Notes: generated by a model from the letters alone, not told the origin. Shown: positions 26,395 to 35,211, counted from the stretch's first letter. The stretch is 64,000 nucleotides of DNA from CAZCTO01 sp964501725 (GCA_964501725.1 CAZCTO010000002.1:1-64000); one strand, 5' to 3'. Made by a program: numbers and translations.

Positions 26395-27041
26395 AAAAAG
26401 AATATTCAATGATCCCGCCGTCCATGTCGGAAATGGAGACCTACGGCTTTTCGTGGATGGACTTCGTGACTGCGATTCCGTCGCCGCTTATTGTGGTGAC
26501 TTCTTATAAATCCAACGGCAAGCCGAACGCCTGTATGCAATCGTGGGCTTGTTTCAGCGGGAATCCGAAAGGCTTTTATGCAATCCTTTCCAATGTGAAT
26601 AAGAACGGGCATATGTACAATACCATCAAGGATACCGGGGAGTGTGTCCTGAATTTTCCGTCTGTCGACGTCTATGACTGTTGCCTCAATACCATCACTA
26701 ATAATCAATGGGAAGCGGACGAGATCACGGTTTCCGGCCTGACGGCTGAGCCTGCGACGCTCGTCAAAGCGCCTCGTATCAAGGAATGCTTTCTTTCTCT
26801 GGAATGCCGTTACGTATGGGAGCATGCGATTGCCGAGGATAGCAGTCATACGGTGATGTGTCTGGAAGCGGTAAACATTTGCATGGAAGAAGCAAATCTC
26901 AATGAAGCGGGTAAAGGGAGATACGGCGAGGGCGGATTTATTTATAACGTCCATCATCCCGTGGATCCCGAAACGTACAACGGGAAAGCACACGACTATA
27001 TCGCGGTTCTTCAGAAAATCCGCGATACGGGCGAGTATTAG
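26391..27041 (+). CDS. Flavin reductase family protein (flavoredoxin-like)
   Basis: This 216-residue FMN-binding split-barrel protein has the core segment AIPSPLIVVTSYKSNGKPNA followed by a Ser/Cys-rich SWACFSGNPKGFYAILSNVN. C-terminal strands follow, with a GGFIYNVHHPVDPETYNGKA segment. Relatives transfer electrons from NAD(P)H to FMN or to partner proteins. The start overlaps the stop of the HD remnant, and an RBS-like CGGAGG lies within that ORF 9 bases upstream. Probably cotranscribed with the SIMPL gene. Confidence 0.85.
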   Translation: MKKEYSMIPPSMSEMETYGFSWMDFVTAIPSPLIVVTSYKSNGKPNACMQSWACFSGNPKGFYAILSNVNKNGHMYNTIKDTGECVLNFPSVDVYDCCLNTITNNQWEADEITVSGLTAEPATLVKAPRIKECFLSLECRYVWEHAIAEDSSHTVMCLEAVNICMEEANLNEAGKGRYGEGGFIYNVHHPVDPETYNGKAHDYIAVLQKIRDTGEY

Positions 27042-27083
27042 CGTCTTTAAATGACAGAGCAGTAGAGATTGGGAGGATTTTGT

Positions 27084-27806
27084 ATGACTTATACCAAATT
27101 TGGATTCGGTTCAATCATTTCTCGAAAAGTGGCCGCATCGCACATCCTGCTATGTATTTTCCTCTGCCTGACCCTCGTCCTGACAGTCGCGGGTTGCGGG
27201 GACGGTTCGTCGAAACCGGGAGCGACAACGACGGAAAAAATCGTAACGACAACCGCTGAGCCGACTGTTTCTCCGTCGGCGGAAACGAGCGACGGGCAGG
27301 CTACGGAAACCACTGCCGCAGGCTCCTTAACAGGCGAACTGGAAATCACTTTGAACTATAAACCGGTCGATGATATCGCGTCCAATCAATATGCCGTTTG
27401 GATCGAGGACAGTAACGGGAAAGTCGTCCGAACTTTGTATGTGACCTCCTTCACCGCCGATGGAGGCTGGGAATCCCGGGAGGATGCACTGACGGTCTGG
27501 GTCGAGAGGTCCGGGATGGGAAGTGACGATGCCCCCGATATTGACACTTTCTCGGGCGCGACTCCGCAGTCCGGTAAGCAGAGTTATGTCTGGGATTGTA
27601 AGGATGAAAAAGGGCAACCGGTCCCCGCCGGAGAGTATCACTTTTTTGTCGACGCGACGATCTTCTGGGAGGACGCGGTGCTTTTCGAGGGCACGATTGA
27701 GCTGGGCGGTGAAGAGACGACGGCTGTCGTCGAGCCGGCTTTTACGAATGATGATGCCGCGGCAAGCGACATGATCACCGATGTCAGCGCGGTGTATCGG
27801 CCGTGA
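27084..27806 (+). CDS. DUF2271 lipoprotein
   Basis: This is a 240-residue exported lipoprotein. The signal peptide ends in a lipobox LTVAGC (Cys about 38), followed by a Thr/Ser/Glu-rich linker of about 45 residues. The DUF2271 domain then follows: YAVWIEDSNGKVVRTLYVT, TFSGATPQSGKQSYVWDCKD and GQPVPAGEYHFFVDAT. The domain is FlgD-Ig-like, often encoded near FMN-binding or thiol-redox membrane proteins. GGGAGGA precedes ATG 27084. Gap of 43 bp to the flavin reductase; a functional link to it is plausible but not shown. Confidence 0.88.
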   Translation: MTYTKFGFGSIISRKVAASHILLCIFLCLTLVLTVAGCGDGSSKPGATTTEKIVTTTAEPTVSPSAETSDGQATETTAAGSLTGELEITLNYKPVDDIASNQYAVWIEDSNGKVVRTLYVTSFTADGGWESREDALTVWVERSGMGSDDAPDIDTFSGATPQSGKQSYVWDCKDEKGQPVPAGEYHFFVDATIFWEDAVLFEGTIELGGEETTAVVEPAFTNDDAAASDMITDVSAVYRP

Positions 27807-27932
27807 GACTTCTTTCGAAGAATTCCCAGGAGAGACTTTTGATTCCGGAGATGGAACAGAACGCACCTTTTGATTATTTCATCCTGTGTCCGCGAGTAAT
27901 CACGACAAAGATTTTTTAGTGAGGGAAAAGGT

Positions 27933-28406
27933 ATGGACATCATCACCAGGTACGCCCAAAGGGAGGACCTCCCGAGAGTCAATGAGCTCCGGGAAATGGT
28001 CAATGACGTGCACGTGAACGGGCGGCCGGACATTTTTCGCCCCGGATTTTGCGATGAACTGAAAGAACGCATTTTTTCACAGTTTGAAAGAGGGGATGCG
28101 GATGTACTGATTGCCGTCGCAGAAGATCTAATTGTAGGTTTTGCGTCGGTTGAATATGTTGAGAGACCTTTGTCGCCTTACAGCCTCCCGAGGCGCTTTT
28201 ATCATATTGAGGAATTCGGCGTTGATCCGGCATACCGCCGGTCGGGCGTGGCCTCCGCGTTGATTGAATTCGCAAAATGCGAGGCAACCCGAAAAGGATT
28301 CAACAGGATTGAACTGGATATGTGGACTTTTAACGAATCCGCGCTCGCGTTTTATGAAGCGGTCGGGTTCAAGACATATCGCAGATACATGGAACTTGAT
28401 GTATAA
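27933..28406 (+). CDS. GNAT N-acetyltransferase
   Basis: This 157-residue GNAT-fold acetyltransferase has VDPAYRRSGVASALIEFAKC as the acetyl-CoA pyrophosphate loop and FYEAVGFKTYRRYMEL as the closing motif. Substrate unknown. GAGGGAAAAGG lies upstream of the ATG. It stands between the DUF2271 gene and the MerR gene, with 126 bp and 169 bp on either side. Confidence 0.85.
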   Translation: MDIITRYAQREDLPRVNELREMVNDVHVNGRPDIFRPGFCDELKERIFSQFERGDADVLIAVAEDLIVGFASVEYVERPLSPYSLPRRFYHIEEFGVDPAYRRSGVASALIEFAKCEATRKGFNRIELDMWTFNESALAFYEAVGFKTYRRYMELDV

Positions 28407-28493
28407 ATCACGGGTTGTCCGGCTCATTTTATCAGACTTTAACCGCAAATCAGGAGATGACGAAACGGATTTGCATTTTTTGCATTTCGGGTA

Positions 28494-28524
28494 TTGACCT
28501 TCGGGTTACCCGAAGGAGTAGAGT
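28494..28524 (+). promoter_or_regulatory. MerR-type promoter with operator in a 19-bp spacer
   Basis: TTGACC (28494-28499) and TAGAGT (28519-28524) are separated by 19 bp. The spacer is spanned by a perfect 9-bp dyad, CCTTCGGGT-T-ACCCGAAGG (28498-28516). Long spacers with a central dyad are the hallmark of MerR-activated promoters, and a MerR-family gene starts 52 bp downstream, so autoregulation is strongly suggested. Confidence 0.85.
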
Positions 28525-28575
28525 GGCATTAGCAGCAAGGGTGCACACTTGCTTCTCTTGTTCGGAGGTAGGTTT

Positions 28576-29421
28576 ATGTTAAGGATCGGAGAGTTTTCGA
28601 AATTGAGCGGATTGTCGCCGGATACCCTGTATCACTATGAGAAATGCAGGATTCTGGTGCCGGCCTCGGTCGACCCAATGACCGGGTATCGGGCTTACGA
28701 TGCCCTGCAACTGGTCACCGTCAATAAAATCATGGCATTCAAGGACGCGGGTTTTTCGCTCGAGGAAATTGCGGATGTCTTGCGCCCGGGTCCGGGTAAT
28801 GCGCTCCTGATCGAAAAACTGGAAGAGAAAGCACTCCGCCTTGAAGAAGACTTATCCGACGAGCAGGCACGTCTCGGACGACTCCATACGAACATCTTTT
28901 TAATTAAGAACGGAGGTATTCCCCAAATGAATGATATTACAATTAAAAGAGTTGAACCCATTCTTATCGCTTCCTCACGGAAAACATTTGCCAAGGAACG
29001 CTTCGATGAAAGCCTGGGCGCGATGTGGCCGAAATTAAATGAAACCATTGAAAGAAAAGGAATCAAGAAAACGATCCCCTGCATGATGCTTTATCACTCC
29101 GGTTGGTGGGATTTGGAGCAGTTGAATTTGCCTTATGACGAAAAAATGCTCGACGTCGAAGTGGCTGAACCTGTAACGAAAACATTTGAAGGAAATGAGG
29201 AAGTGCAGGTGTACTCGTTGCCGCTGGTCGAAAAAATGGCGAGCATCGTGCATCACGGCCCGTTTTCAACGATCCCGAAAACATGCGATTCGCTTTTCGA
29301 CTGGATGAAGCACAATCAATATGTTGCTGCCGGTCCGGTCCGCGAGATCTACCATAAAGGCGATTGGGCGACCGATGACCCGAACGAGTACATCACGGAG
29401 TTGCAGGTTCCGATTCAGTGA
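28576..29421 (+). CDS. MerR-family regulator with GyrI-like effector domain
   Basis: This 281-residue activator has an N-terminal MerR helix-turn-helix (MLRIGEFSKLSGLSPDTLYH, YEKCRILVPASVDPMTGYRA), a coiled-coil dimer helix (LEEDLSDEQARLGRLH) and a GyrI-like small-molecule-binding domain at about 125-281 (VASIVHHGPFSTI-like core). The layout equals BltR/BmrR-type multidrug sensors. GGAGGT precedes ATG 28576. Only its own promoter in this window bears the dyad; no efflux gene follows, so the regulon lies elsewhere or it is self-contained. Confidence 0.9.
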   Translation: MLRIGEFSKLSGLSPDTLYHYEKCRILVPASVDPMTGYRAYDALQLVTVNKIMAFKDAGFSLEEIADVLRPGPGNALLIEKLEEKALRLEEDLSDEQARLGRLHTNIFLIKNGGIPQMNDITIKRVEPILIASSRKTFAKERFDESLGAMWPKLNETIERKGIKKTIPCMMLYHSGWWDLEQLNLPYDEKMLDVEVAEPVTKTFEGNEEVQVYSLPLVEKMASIVHHGPFSTIPKTCDSLFDWMKHNQYVAAGPVREIYHKGDWATDDPNEYITELQVPIQ

Positions 29422-29451
29422 CCGCCCTCTAATCGGATTGATTGACGATTG

Positions 29452-29505
29452 AAAAAGCCCGGATGTGTGATCTTGCAACTAATGCAGACTTCTTCCGGGC
29501 TTTTT
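29452..29505. terminator. Bidirectional terminator-like hairpin
   Basis: AAAAAGCCCGGA (29452-29463) pairs with TCCGGGCTTTTT (29494-29505), a 12-bp perfect stem with T-runs on both strands. It ends the MerR transcript and also the short minus-strand remnant. The loop of 30 bases is long. Confidence 0.8.
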
Positions 29506-29715
29506 GCTTATCTCTGAATTGAATGGTTGATTTAGCGATAGGTATAGTATGACGGCACGAAGTTCACACGATCCCTTCCCAAGGAAAGGGATAATGAGCG
29601 GAGCGTCTTGTGTGACGACATGACTGCAATTCGGGATCAAGTGACTCAGTATCTGACTGCAACAGGAGCGAAAATGATCGCGTGACGCTTCGGATTTATA
29701 TACCGTGTTATTCAT
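29479..29715 (-). pseudogene. Alpha/beta-hydrolase-like remnant with intact RBS
   Basis: A 78-residue minus-strand frame has GAGGAG exactly 7 bases before its ATG, a strong RBS. The first residues (MNNTVYKSEASRDHF) resemble the start of Clostridia alpha/beta hydrolases. The central LIPNCSHVVTQDAP resembles the catalytic-His loop normally found near their C-terminus. The nucleophile region between them is absent. The C-terminus (SKKPGRSLH) is read through the terminator stem, so it is not native. Identification is tentative. Confidence 0.4.
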
Positions 29716-29746
29716 AAAATTACTCCTCGTCATTTTTTCATAATGA

Positions 29747-30010
29747 TAGTGAGAGCTCCCGCCGAGCAAGAAAATGCGTATAAACTGGCGGTTATGGCTC
29801 TTTTTATACGCATATGGGGACAGTGAGAGCTCCCGCTCAGTGGAGAAATGCGTATAAAAATGGCGGTAGTGGCTCTTTTTATACGCATTAGTGGGCAGTG
29901 AGAGCCTCCGCAAAGCAAGGAAATGCGTATAAAACTGGTGGTTATGGCTCTTTTTATACGCATTCGGGGGCAGTGAGAACTCCCTCCAAGTGGAGAAATG
30001 CGTATAAAAC
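29747..30010. repeat. Tandem hairpin array 2 (four units, 74-75-bp period)
   Basis: Each unit has an 11-bp inverted repeat, ATGCGTATAAA ... TTTATACGCAT, around an 18-base centre that ends in TGGCTCTT, plus a conserved linker with GTGAGAGCTCCC. Left arms begin at 29774, 29848, 29923 and 29998; the fourth unit lacks its right arm. Linkers are similar to each other, so it is not CRISPR. A 75-bp period is divisible by three, which explains a spurious repetitive minus-strand frame. It lies in an 838-bp gap between merR and uvsE. The remaining 30011-30259 holds only a weak hairpin (around 30046-30072) and presumably the uvsE promoter. Confidence 0.88.
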
Positions 30011-30259
30011 AAACTATAACCCGCTAATTTATATGCATCAAATTGAAAATGCCACACAATAAGGCATGTTTTGTGCGTCAAAACAGACGCATATAAGGAT
30101 GCCTTTTCGGTGATGGACTCGTTGCCTGCAGAAGAAAGCGACAGCGGCCATTTCAGACACCAACGGATTATGCCCCTTCGTCATGCTCTTGTGTATCCTT
30201 TCCGGATTTGGCAAGATATTAGTAAATAGTATGCGTGTGACCCCGGAGGCTTTTGAAAG

Positions 30260-31516
30260 ATGCAAAACATCGGCTATGCCTGTCTGACCGTCGGTGTTCC
30301 CGGCACCCGACAGCGAATCTGTACGGCGGCGACTGCTTCGCCGAAGGTCTTGCTGGATTTGATTGAGTCGAATTTGGCCGCACTGGACAAGATCATTAAC
30401 TATAACAGCCAAAACGGCATCAAGCTTTTTCGCATCAGTTCGGACATCATACCGTTCGGTTCTCACCCGGTGAATACGCTCCGATGGCAGGAGATTTTCG
30501 CGAATCAGTTGGCGAATCTCGGGCGAAAAGCGATCGCCAACGGGCTGCGGCTATCAATGCACCCGGGGCAATACACGGTGCTCAATTCGCCGGATGCGGA
30601 TGTAGTCAGGCGCGCTATAGAGGACTTGAGATATCACGCGGGCTTTCTGGATGCACTGGGACTTTCCCGTGAACATAAGATCATTTTGCATGTCGGCGGC
30701 GTGTACGGCGATAAAGCGGCGGCCACGGAACGCTTCGTCCGGGCGTACCGGCTTTTGGATGAAAACATCCGCCGGCGTCTGGTGATTGAAAACGACGACC
30801 GACAGTATACGATCTCCGATGTCCTTTCCATCGGCAAAAGCGAAGGTATCCCGGTCGTCTTTGACAATCTTCATCATCAAGTGAATCCGGATGATCGTTT
30901 TTCGGAAACGGAATGGATCGCGGCGTGTGCGGGTACCTGGACGCCGGAAGACGGGAAGCCCAAGATCCATTATTCACAGCAGGATCAGGGGAAACGGCCG
31001 GGTTCGCATTCAGCCACGCTGGACGCGAGTGGCTTTTTGCGGTTTTACAGCGCTATCTCAGACCGCGACTTGGATATTATGGTCGAAGTCAAGGACAAGA
31101 ACCTGTCCGCCATAAAGTGCATTAACGCGATCTCCGCACCCGAAATCCGACGCCTGGAAAAGGAATGGGGACGCTATAAATACTTGGTCCTGGAGCATTC
31201 TCCGCAAATTTACCGGGCAATCCGGGAGCTTCTTAAGGATAAACACGTATATCCGGTTGCGGATTTTTACGGGCTGATTGATGAAGCGATCGCGTCGCCG
31301 GTCAAACCGGGAAACGCGGTCACGGCCGCACAGCACGGATGGGGCTATTTTAAAGACGTGGTGGATGCGAAGACAAAGCAATCCTTTGAAAAACTTCTCC
31401 TGAAAGTGGGCGGGGGCGGGTCTGCCCTCGCCCTGAAACGCCTGCTGTGGAGGCTTACTGTTGAACAGATGCAGACGTTTTTACTGGATTCCCTATACTT
31501 TATGGAGCTGTTTTGA
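30260..31516 (+). CDS. uvsE: UV DNA damage endonuclease
   Basis: This 418-residue UVDE-family TIM-barrel nuclease nicks DNA 5' of UV photoproducts and other lesions. Signatures are the start IGYACLTVGVPGTRQRICTA, LFRISSDIIPFGSHPVN, the metal-ligand motif SMHPGQYTVLNSP, ILHVGGVYGDKAAATERF, the Glu in LVIENDDRQYTISDVL, FDNLHHQVNPDD and MVEVKDKNLSAIK. The C-terminal ~110 residues extend beyond the core barrel, as in longer family members. The start has CCGGAGG ahead of it. Monocistronic. Confidence 0.95.
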   Translation: MQNIGYACLTVGVPGTRQRICTAATASPKVLLDLIESNLAALDKIINYNSQNGIKLFRISSDIIPFGSHPVNTLRWQEIFANQLANLGRKAIANGLRLSMHPGQYTVLNSPDADVVRRAIEDLRYHAGFLDALGLSREHKIILHVGGVYGDKAAATERFVRAYRLLDENIRRRLVIENDDRQYTISDVLSIGKSEGIPVVFDNLHHQVNPDDRFSETEWIAACAGTWTPEDGKPKIHYSQQDQGKRPGSHSATLDASGFLRFYSAISDRDLDIMVEVKDKNLSAIKCINAISAPEIRRLEKEWGRYKYLVLEHSPQIYRAIRELLKDKHVYPVADFYGLIDEAIASPVKPGNAVTAAQHGWGYFKDVVDAKTKQSFEKLLLKVGGGGSALALKRLLWRLTVEQMQTFLLDSLYFMELF

Positions 31517-31644
31517 GGCGGGGGATGCCGGTTCGTTTTATGAAGACTCGGCATACTCGATACTACTGCAGAGGTAATATTCACTGTTTCAGCACAGCAG
31601 TTGTATACTGTAATCAGACGATTTTTGATTCGCGGGAGGTATCC

Positions 31645-32928
31645 ATGAAGAGTTTATCGCTTACTCTGACAGTGGTGTTGATTATTTCGATTCTTCTGTG
31701 TACAGCTTGCTCGAAAAAAGGCGTCAATAAGCCGGTTGAATATACGGCGCAGTACAAGGTCGTCGTTGATGCTTTCGATTGGGGACCTGCTTCGACCAAG
31801 GCGATTGTATCTCTTACGCAGAGCTTCACGGAATCCGATTTGTGTTCTTTCGTCGTTACAGAAACGAGTCCGTCCGGTATACAAATTGATCGTACGGTCT
31901 CATCTGTATATTTGTGCGATTCAAATGGTAACCCGGTATCAGATTCCTCGGACCATATTGCGATTGAAATGGAGGTCGTACCCTGCGGTGCGGGATCGAT
32001 TTTTTTATACAACACAATCGTGTACCGAAACGAATTCAGTGATAAGTATCAGCTGAATATCAGGCCGGCCGAGGGGGCGAAAGGATCTCTGTCCAAAACT
32101 ACCGTCGATCCGGTGTATACAGAGATGCTTATTCCGGACATTTCTGTTTTTCAAACGGGGACATACACTGAGAATGCGATCACACTCAATTACGGACTCT
32201 ATTCACCGGCGGAGGATGATTCCAAACATCCGCTGATCATCTGGCTGCATGGATACGGAGAAGGCGGCGATAATGTCGGTGTTGCGCTGCTCGGAAATCG
32301 AGTGACCGCATTTGCGGAAGAAGAGATTCAGAACGCTTTTTCCGGCGCATATGTTCTCCTTCCGCAGTGTCCGACGTATTGGTACGAATCGACATCGGGA
32401 AAAGTGATGGGCAGTACAGAACCGGATGAGTCAAGTATCTATTCAGAGCCTCTTATGGGGTTGATTCAACAGGTCCTTTCCGAAAATCAAGGGATTGATG
32501 CCGACCGCATATATATCGGAGGCTGCTCCGCAGGCGGTTACATGACGATGAACATGGTCTTATCCTATCCGGATACTTTTGCGGCGGCTTTTCCGGTATG
32601 TGCTTACTACCCCGATAAGTTAATCGACGAGCATGAGTTATCCGTTTTGACAGAAATGCCGCTTTGGTTTATATATTGTACCCGCGACAGTTCGGTGCCG
32701 CCGAAGAATTTTTCGGAAGCCACAATCGCGCGCCTCAAGAATACCGGGGGATTGGTTCATACCTCAATCTACGAAGACGTGCATGACATCACTGGTCAGC
32801 ATAAAGATAAAAACGGAGAACCCTTTGTCTATAATCCTCACTTTTCATGGATCTATGTCTTGAATAGTGACTGCCACGACGGAGACGTCCGGCTGTGGGA
32901 TTATCTGGCAACACAGGAGAACAAATGA
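31645..32928 (+). CDS. Secreted esterase/prolyl-oligopeptidase-type lipoprotein
   Basis: This is a 427-residue exported lipoprotein with signal peptide and lipobox LLCTAC. An N-terminal Ig-like/DUF region (about 30-170) is followed by an esterase domain. Catalytic features are IIWLHGYGEGGDN (oxyanion hole), GGCSAGGYMTMNMVLSYPD (nucleophile Ser), YCTRDSSVPP (Asp) and EDVHDITG (His). It resembles PHB-depolymerase/feruloyl-esterase-like enzymes that act on plant-polymer acyl groups. GGGAGGT precedes ATG 31645. Its stop overlaps the start of the P-loop gene. Confidence 0.87.
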   Translation: MKSLSLTLTVVLIISILLCTACSKKGVNKPVEYTAQYKVVVDAFDWGPASTKAIVSLTQSFTESDLCSFVVTETSPSGIQIDRTVSSVYLCDSNGNPVSDSSDHIAIEMEVVPCGAGSIFLYNTIVYRNEFSDKYQLNIRPAEGAKGSLSKTTVDPVYTEMLIPDISVFQTGTYTENAITLNYGLYSPAEDDSKHPLIIWLHGYGEGGDNVGVALLGNRVTAFAEEEIQNAFSGAYVLLPQCPTYWYESTSGKVMGSTEPDESSIYSEPLMGLIQQVLSENQGIDADRIYIGGCSAGGYMTMNMVLSYPDTFAAAFPVCAYYPDKLIDEHELSVLTEMPLWFIYCTRDSSVPPKNFSEATIARLKNTGGLVHTSIYEDVHDITGQHKDKNGEPFVYNPHFSWIYVLNSDCHDGDVRLWDYLATQENK

Positions 32929-33518
32929 AAAGTTCCGATCATTATAAAACCGATGCCCGAAAAGCAACGCCCCAAGCCGGCGACTCCCCGAAGGTAATCC
33001 ATATTCTGGGCGCATCCGGCGCGGGGACAACCACGCTCGGCGAAACATTACGCGACCGGTTCGGATATACCCTTCTGGATTCGGATGATTATTTCTGGCT
33101 TCCGACCGATCCGAAATTTACGACGCCGAGGCCGGTTGAAGAGCGGCAGCGACACCTTTCAGCGGCCATCGCAAAAGCCGGAAAATGGGTGCTTTCGGGC
33201 TCTTCGTGCGGATGGGGGGATAGGTTTATTCCGCTTTTCGAAAAGATTATCCTGGTCGAGACTCCGACAGAGATCCGCATTGAACGCCTGAAAAGGCGCG
33301 AGCTTGACCGTTTCGGCGAGCGCGTTCTTCCGGGCGGGGATATGTATGAAGACCACCTGGAGTTTCTGGCATGGGCGGCGCGATATGATACGGCCGGTCC
33401 GGAACAGCGAAGTCGCGCATTGCATGAGGAGTGGCTGCGAAAAGTCTCATGCCCGGTTGTTGTCGTCGACGGAACGTTACCCGCGGAGGAAATGCTCCGG
33501 CAGGCCGGCATAAAGTAA
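32925..33518 (+). CDS. P-loop NTPase, adenylate-kinase-like, with atypical Walker A
   Basis: This 197-residue nucleotide kinase-like protein has HILGASGAGTTTLGETL as its P-loop, but the expected Lys of GxxxxGK[ST] is Thr. LLDSDDYFWLPTDPKF fits a kinase substrate-binding loop, WVLSGSSCGWGD is a Walker B-like segment, and RIERLKRRELDRFGERVLPG is a lid-like Arg-rich helix. Such GxxGxGTTTL proteins are common in Firmicutes, with the Lys replaced, and no function is established. CAGGAG precedes ATG 32925, which overlaps the esterase stop (ATGA), so expression is coupled. Confidence 0.8.
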   Translation: MKSSDHYKTDARKATPQAGDSPKVIHILGASGAGTTTLGETLRDRFGYTLLDSDDYFWLPTDPKFTTPRPVEERQRHLSAAIAKAGKWVLSGSSCGWGDRFIPLFEKIILVETPTEIRIERLKRRELDRFGERVLPGGDMYEDHLEFLAWAARYDTAGPEQRSRALHEEWLRKVSCPVVVVDGTLPAEEMLRQAGIK

Positions 33519-33555
33519 CACCACTCACATATCAACAAGAAGAGGAGTTTTTTTA

Positions 33556-34311
33556 ATGGGAAATGATTGTAAATTCAGCGGAAAAGCGAATGTTTATGCC
33601 AGGTTCCGGCCTAAATACCCTGAGGAATTTTTGGAGTATCTCACTGCAGACTGCGGTCTGTATCCGGGTATCAATGTTGCGGATATCGGTTCAGGAACCG
33701 GTATCCTGACACGTCAACTACTGACACGTAGTGTAAGAGTTTTTGCTGTTGAGCCGAATAGTGATATGAGAAAAACAGCCGAAGCCGAGCTGTCGGCTTG
33801 TTCGGAATTTGTTTCCGTAAATGCGTCAGCAGAGCATACCGGACTTCACGATAAAAGCATTGATCTGATCACCGTTGCACAGGCTTTTCATTGGTTTGAT
33901 CCGATCCGGTTTCAATCGGAGTGCAGAAGGATATGCAAGCCCAATGCCAAGGTGGTTCTTGTCTGGAACACTCGGGACGAGGAGAACCCCATTGTGAAGG
34001 ACCTTGGAATCGTCTGTCGAAAATTCTGCCCGGAATTTAAAGGATTCAGCGGGGGAACGCAAAACTCATCTGAAATATTCCGGCAGTTTTTTCGTGACGG
34101 AACGTATGAGCACATGATTTTCCGGAACGATCTGGTTACCGACAGGGAAAGCTTTCTGGGAGGCACGATGTCTGCTTCATATTCTCTTACGAAGAACGAC
34201 CCGGAATATCAGGCATATGTTGACGCTATTCTCCTTATCTTCGATAAGTATTCATGTGAGGATCGGTTGGTCATTCCCAATCGGACACACAGCTACGCCG
34301 GACGGGTGTAG
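33556..34311 (+). CDS. Class I SAM-dependent methyltransferase
   Basis: This 251-residue methyltransferase has motif I VADIGSGTGILTRQLL, acidic motif II VFAVEPNSDMR, ITVAQAFHWFDPIRF as motif IV with its Trp-Phe pair, and VLVWNTRDEENP as post-motif. It ends in the family-typical HSYAGRV, so it is full length. This small-molecule methyltransferase group is annotated only by fold. AAGAGGAG lies 9 bases before the ATG. Downstream 123 bp hold the next promoter and no gene. Confidence 0.88.
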   Translation: MGNDCKFSGKANVYARFRPKYPEEFLEYLTADCGLYPGINVADIGSGTGILTRQLLTRSVRVFAVEPNSDMRKTAEAELSACSEFVSVNASAEHTGLHDKSIDLITVAQAFHWFDPIRFQSECRRICKPNAKVVLVWNTRDEENPIVKDLGIVCRKFCPEFKGFSGGTQNSSEIFRQFFRDGTYEHMIFRNDLVTDRESFLGGTMSASYSLTKNDPEYQAYVDAILLIFDKYSCEDRLVIPNRTHSYAGRV

Positions 34312-34434
34312 CTGCTTTTCAAAAAGTTTTTGCGTAGTTTCCGGATCATGTGTATGGCCGTATACTCTCATGAACAGCCCATTCATGCTAAGCATGAAAA
34401 AACTTTACTGAACGATAAATAGGAGGAACCCCCT

Positions 34435-35211
34435 ATGATTTTTTATTTTTCAGCCACCGGCAACTCAAAACATGTCGCTTCCGGATTATCGAAAAGCACA
34501 AATGAGCAAATGGTCTCGATCACCGACTGCATGAAGAGCGGGCTTTATCGGTTTTCGATCGGAAAGGATGAGGCGATCGGACTAGTATTCCCGACATACT
34601 TTTTCAAGGTGCCGGCAATCGCATTCGATTTTCTGGAAAAAGCGGAGTTCTCTGCGGAGGGTAAACCGTATGTTTATTTTGTCGCTACGTACGGCACAAC
34701 ATGCGGATGCAGCGGGGCGGTGGTCAATGAGTATATGGCCGGAAAAGGGTTTCCGCTAGATGGCCGGTACAGTGTCCGGATGCCGGATTCATGGACGCCT
34801 ATGTTTGATCTTTCGGACAAAACAAGCGTCGCACGAATAAATGAAGCGGCAGAACCGGTGATTGACGAAATTATCCGTAAAGTGCAGGCAAAAGCACGGG
34901 GTAATTTCATGAAGACGAGACTTCCAAGGTTTGCCGGCGCAATCTATTACAAAAATTATGACAAACAAAGGACCACGGACCATTTCCATCTGGATCCTTC
35001 CTGTATCGGTTGTGGTTTGTGTGCGGAAATGTGCCCGGCGGACGCCATAGAAATACAGGGCGGCAAACCCGTTTGGATTAAGGATCAATGCCAGGCTTGC
35101 CTTGGCTGCCTGCACAGATGTCCGACTTTTTCGATCCAATATGGGGAAAAGACCAAGCAACACGGACAGTATATACATCCGCTTACCGGCAGAGACAAAA
35201 CGGAAAATTGA
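34435..35211 (+). CDS. EFR1-type flavodoxin-ferredoxin fusion
   Basis: This 258-residue soluble electron carrier fuses an N-terminal flavodoxin domain (IFYFSATGNSKHVASGL phosphate loop; GLVFPTYFFKVPAIA; ATYGTTCGCSG) to a C-terminal 2[4Fe-4S] ferredoxin (CIGCGLCAEMCPADAIE and CQACLGCLHRCP). It is typical of strict anaerobes. Members pass electrons between FMN and iron-sulfur partners, partner unknown. TAGGAGG precedes the ATG. It stands alone, with 90 bp to the next gene. Confidence 0.92.
   Translation: MIFYFSATGNSKHVASGLSKSTNEQMVSITDCMKSGLYRFSIGKDEAIGLVFPTYFFKVPAIAFDFLEKAEFSAEGKPYVYFVATYGTTCGCSGAVVNEYMAGKGFPLDGRYSVRMPDSWTPMFDLSDKTSVARINEAAEPVIDEIIRKVQAKARGNFMKTRLPRFAGAIYYKNYDKQRTTDHFHLDPSCIGCGLCAEMCPADAIEIQGGKPVWIKDQCQACLGCLHRCPTFSIQYGEKTKQHGQYIHPLTGRDKTEN

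Noticed and set aside
29479..30081. A 200-residue repetitive minus-strand frame across hairpin array 2
   Set aside because: The repetition comes from the ~75-bp DNA repeat, whose length is a multiple of three. It has no RBS at its start, and composition is unlike the neighbouring proteins. Only the 3' part from 29715 has an RBS and is listed separately.
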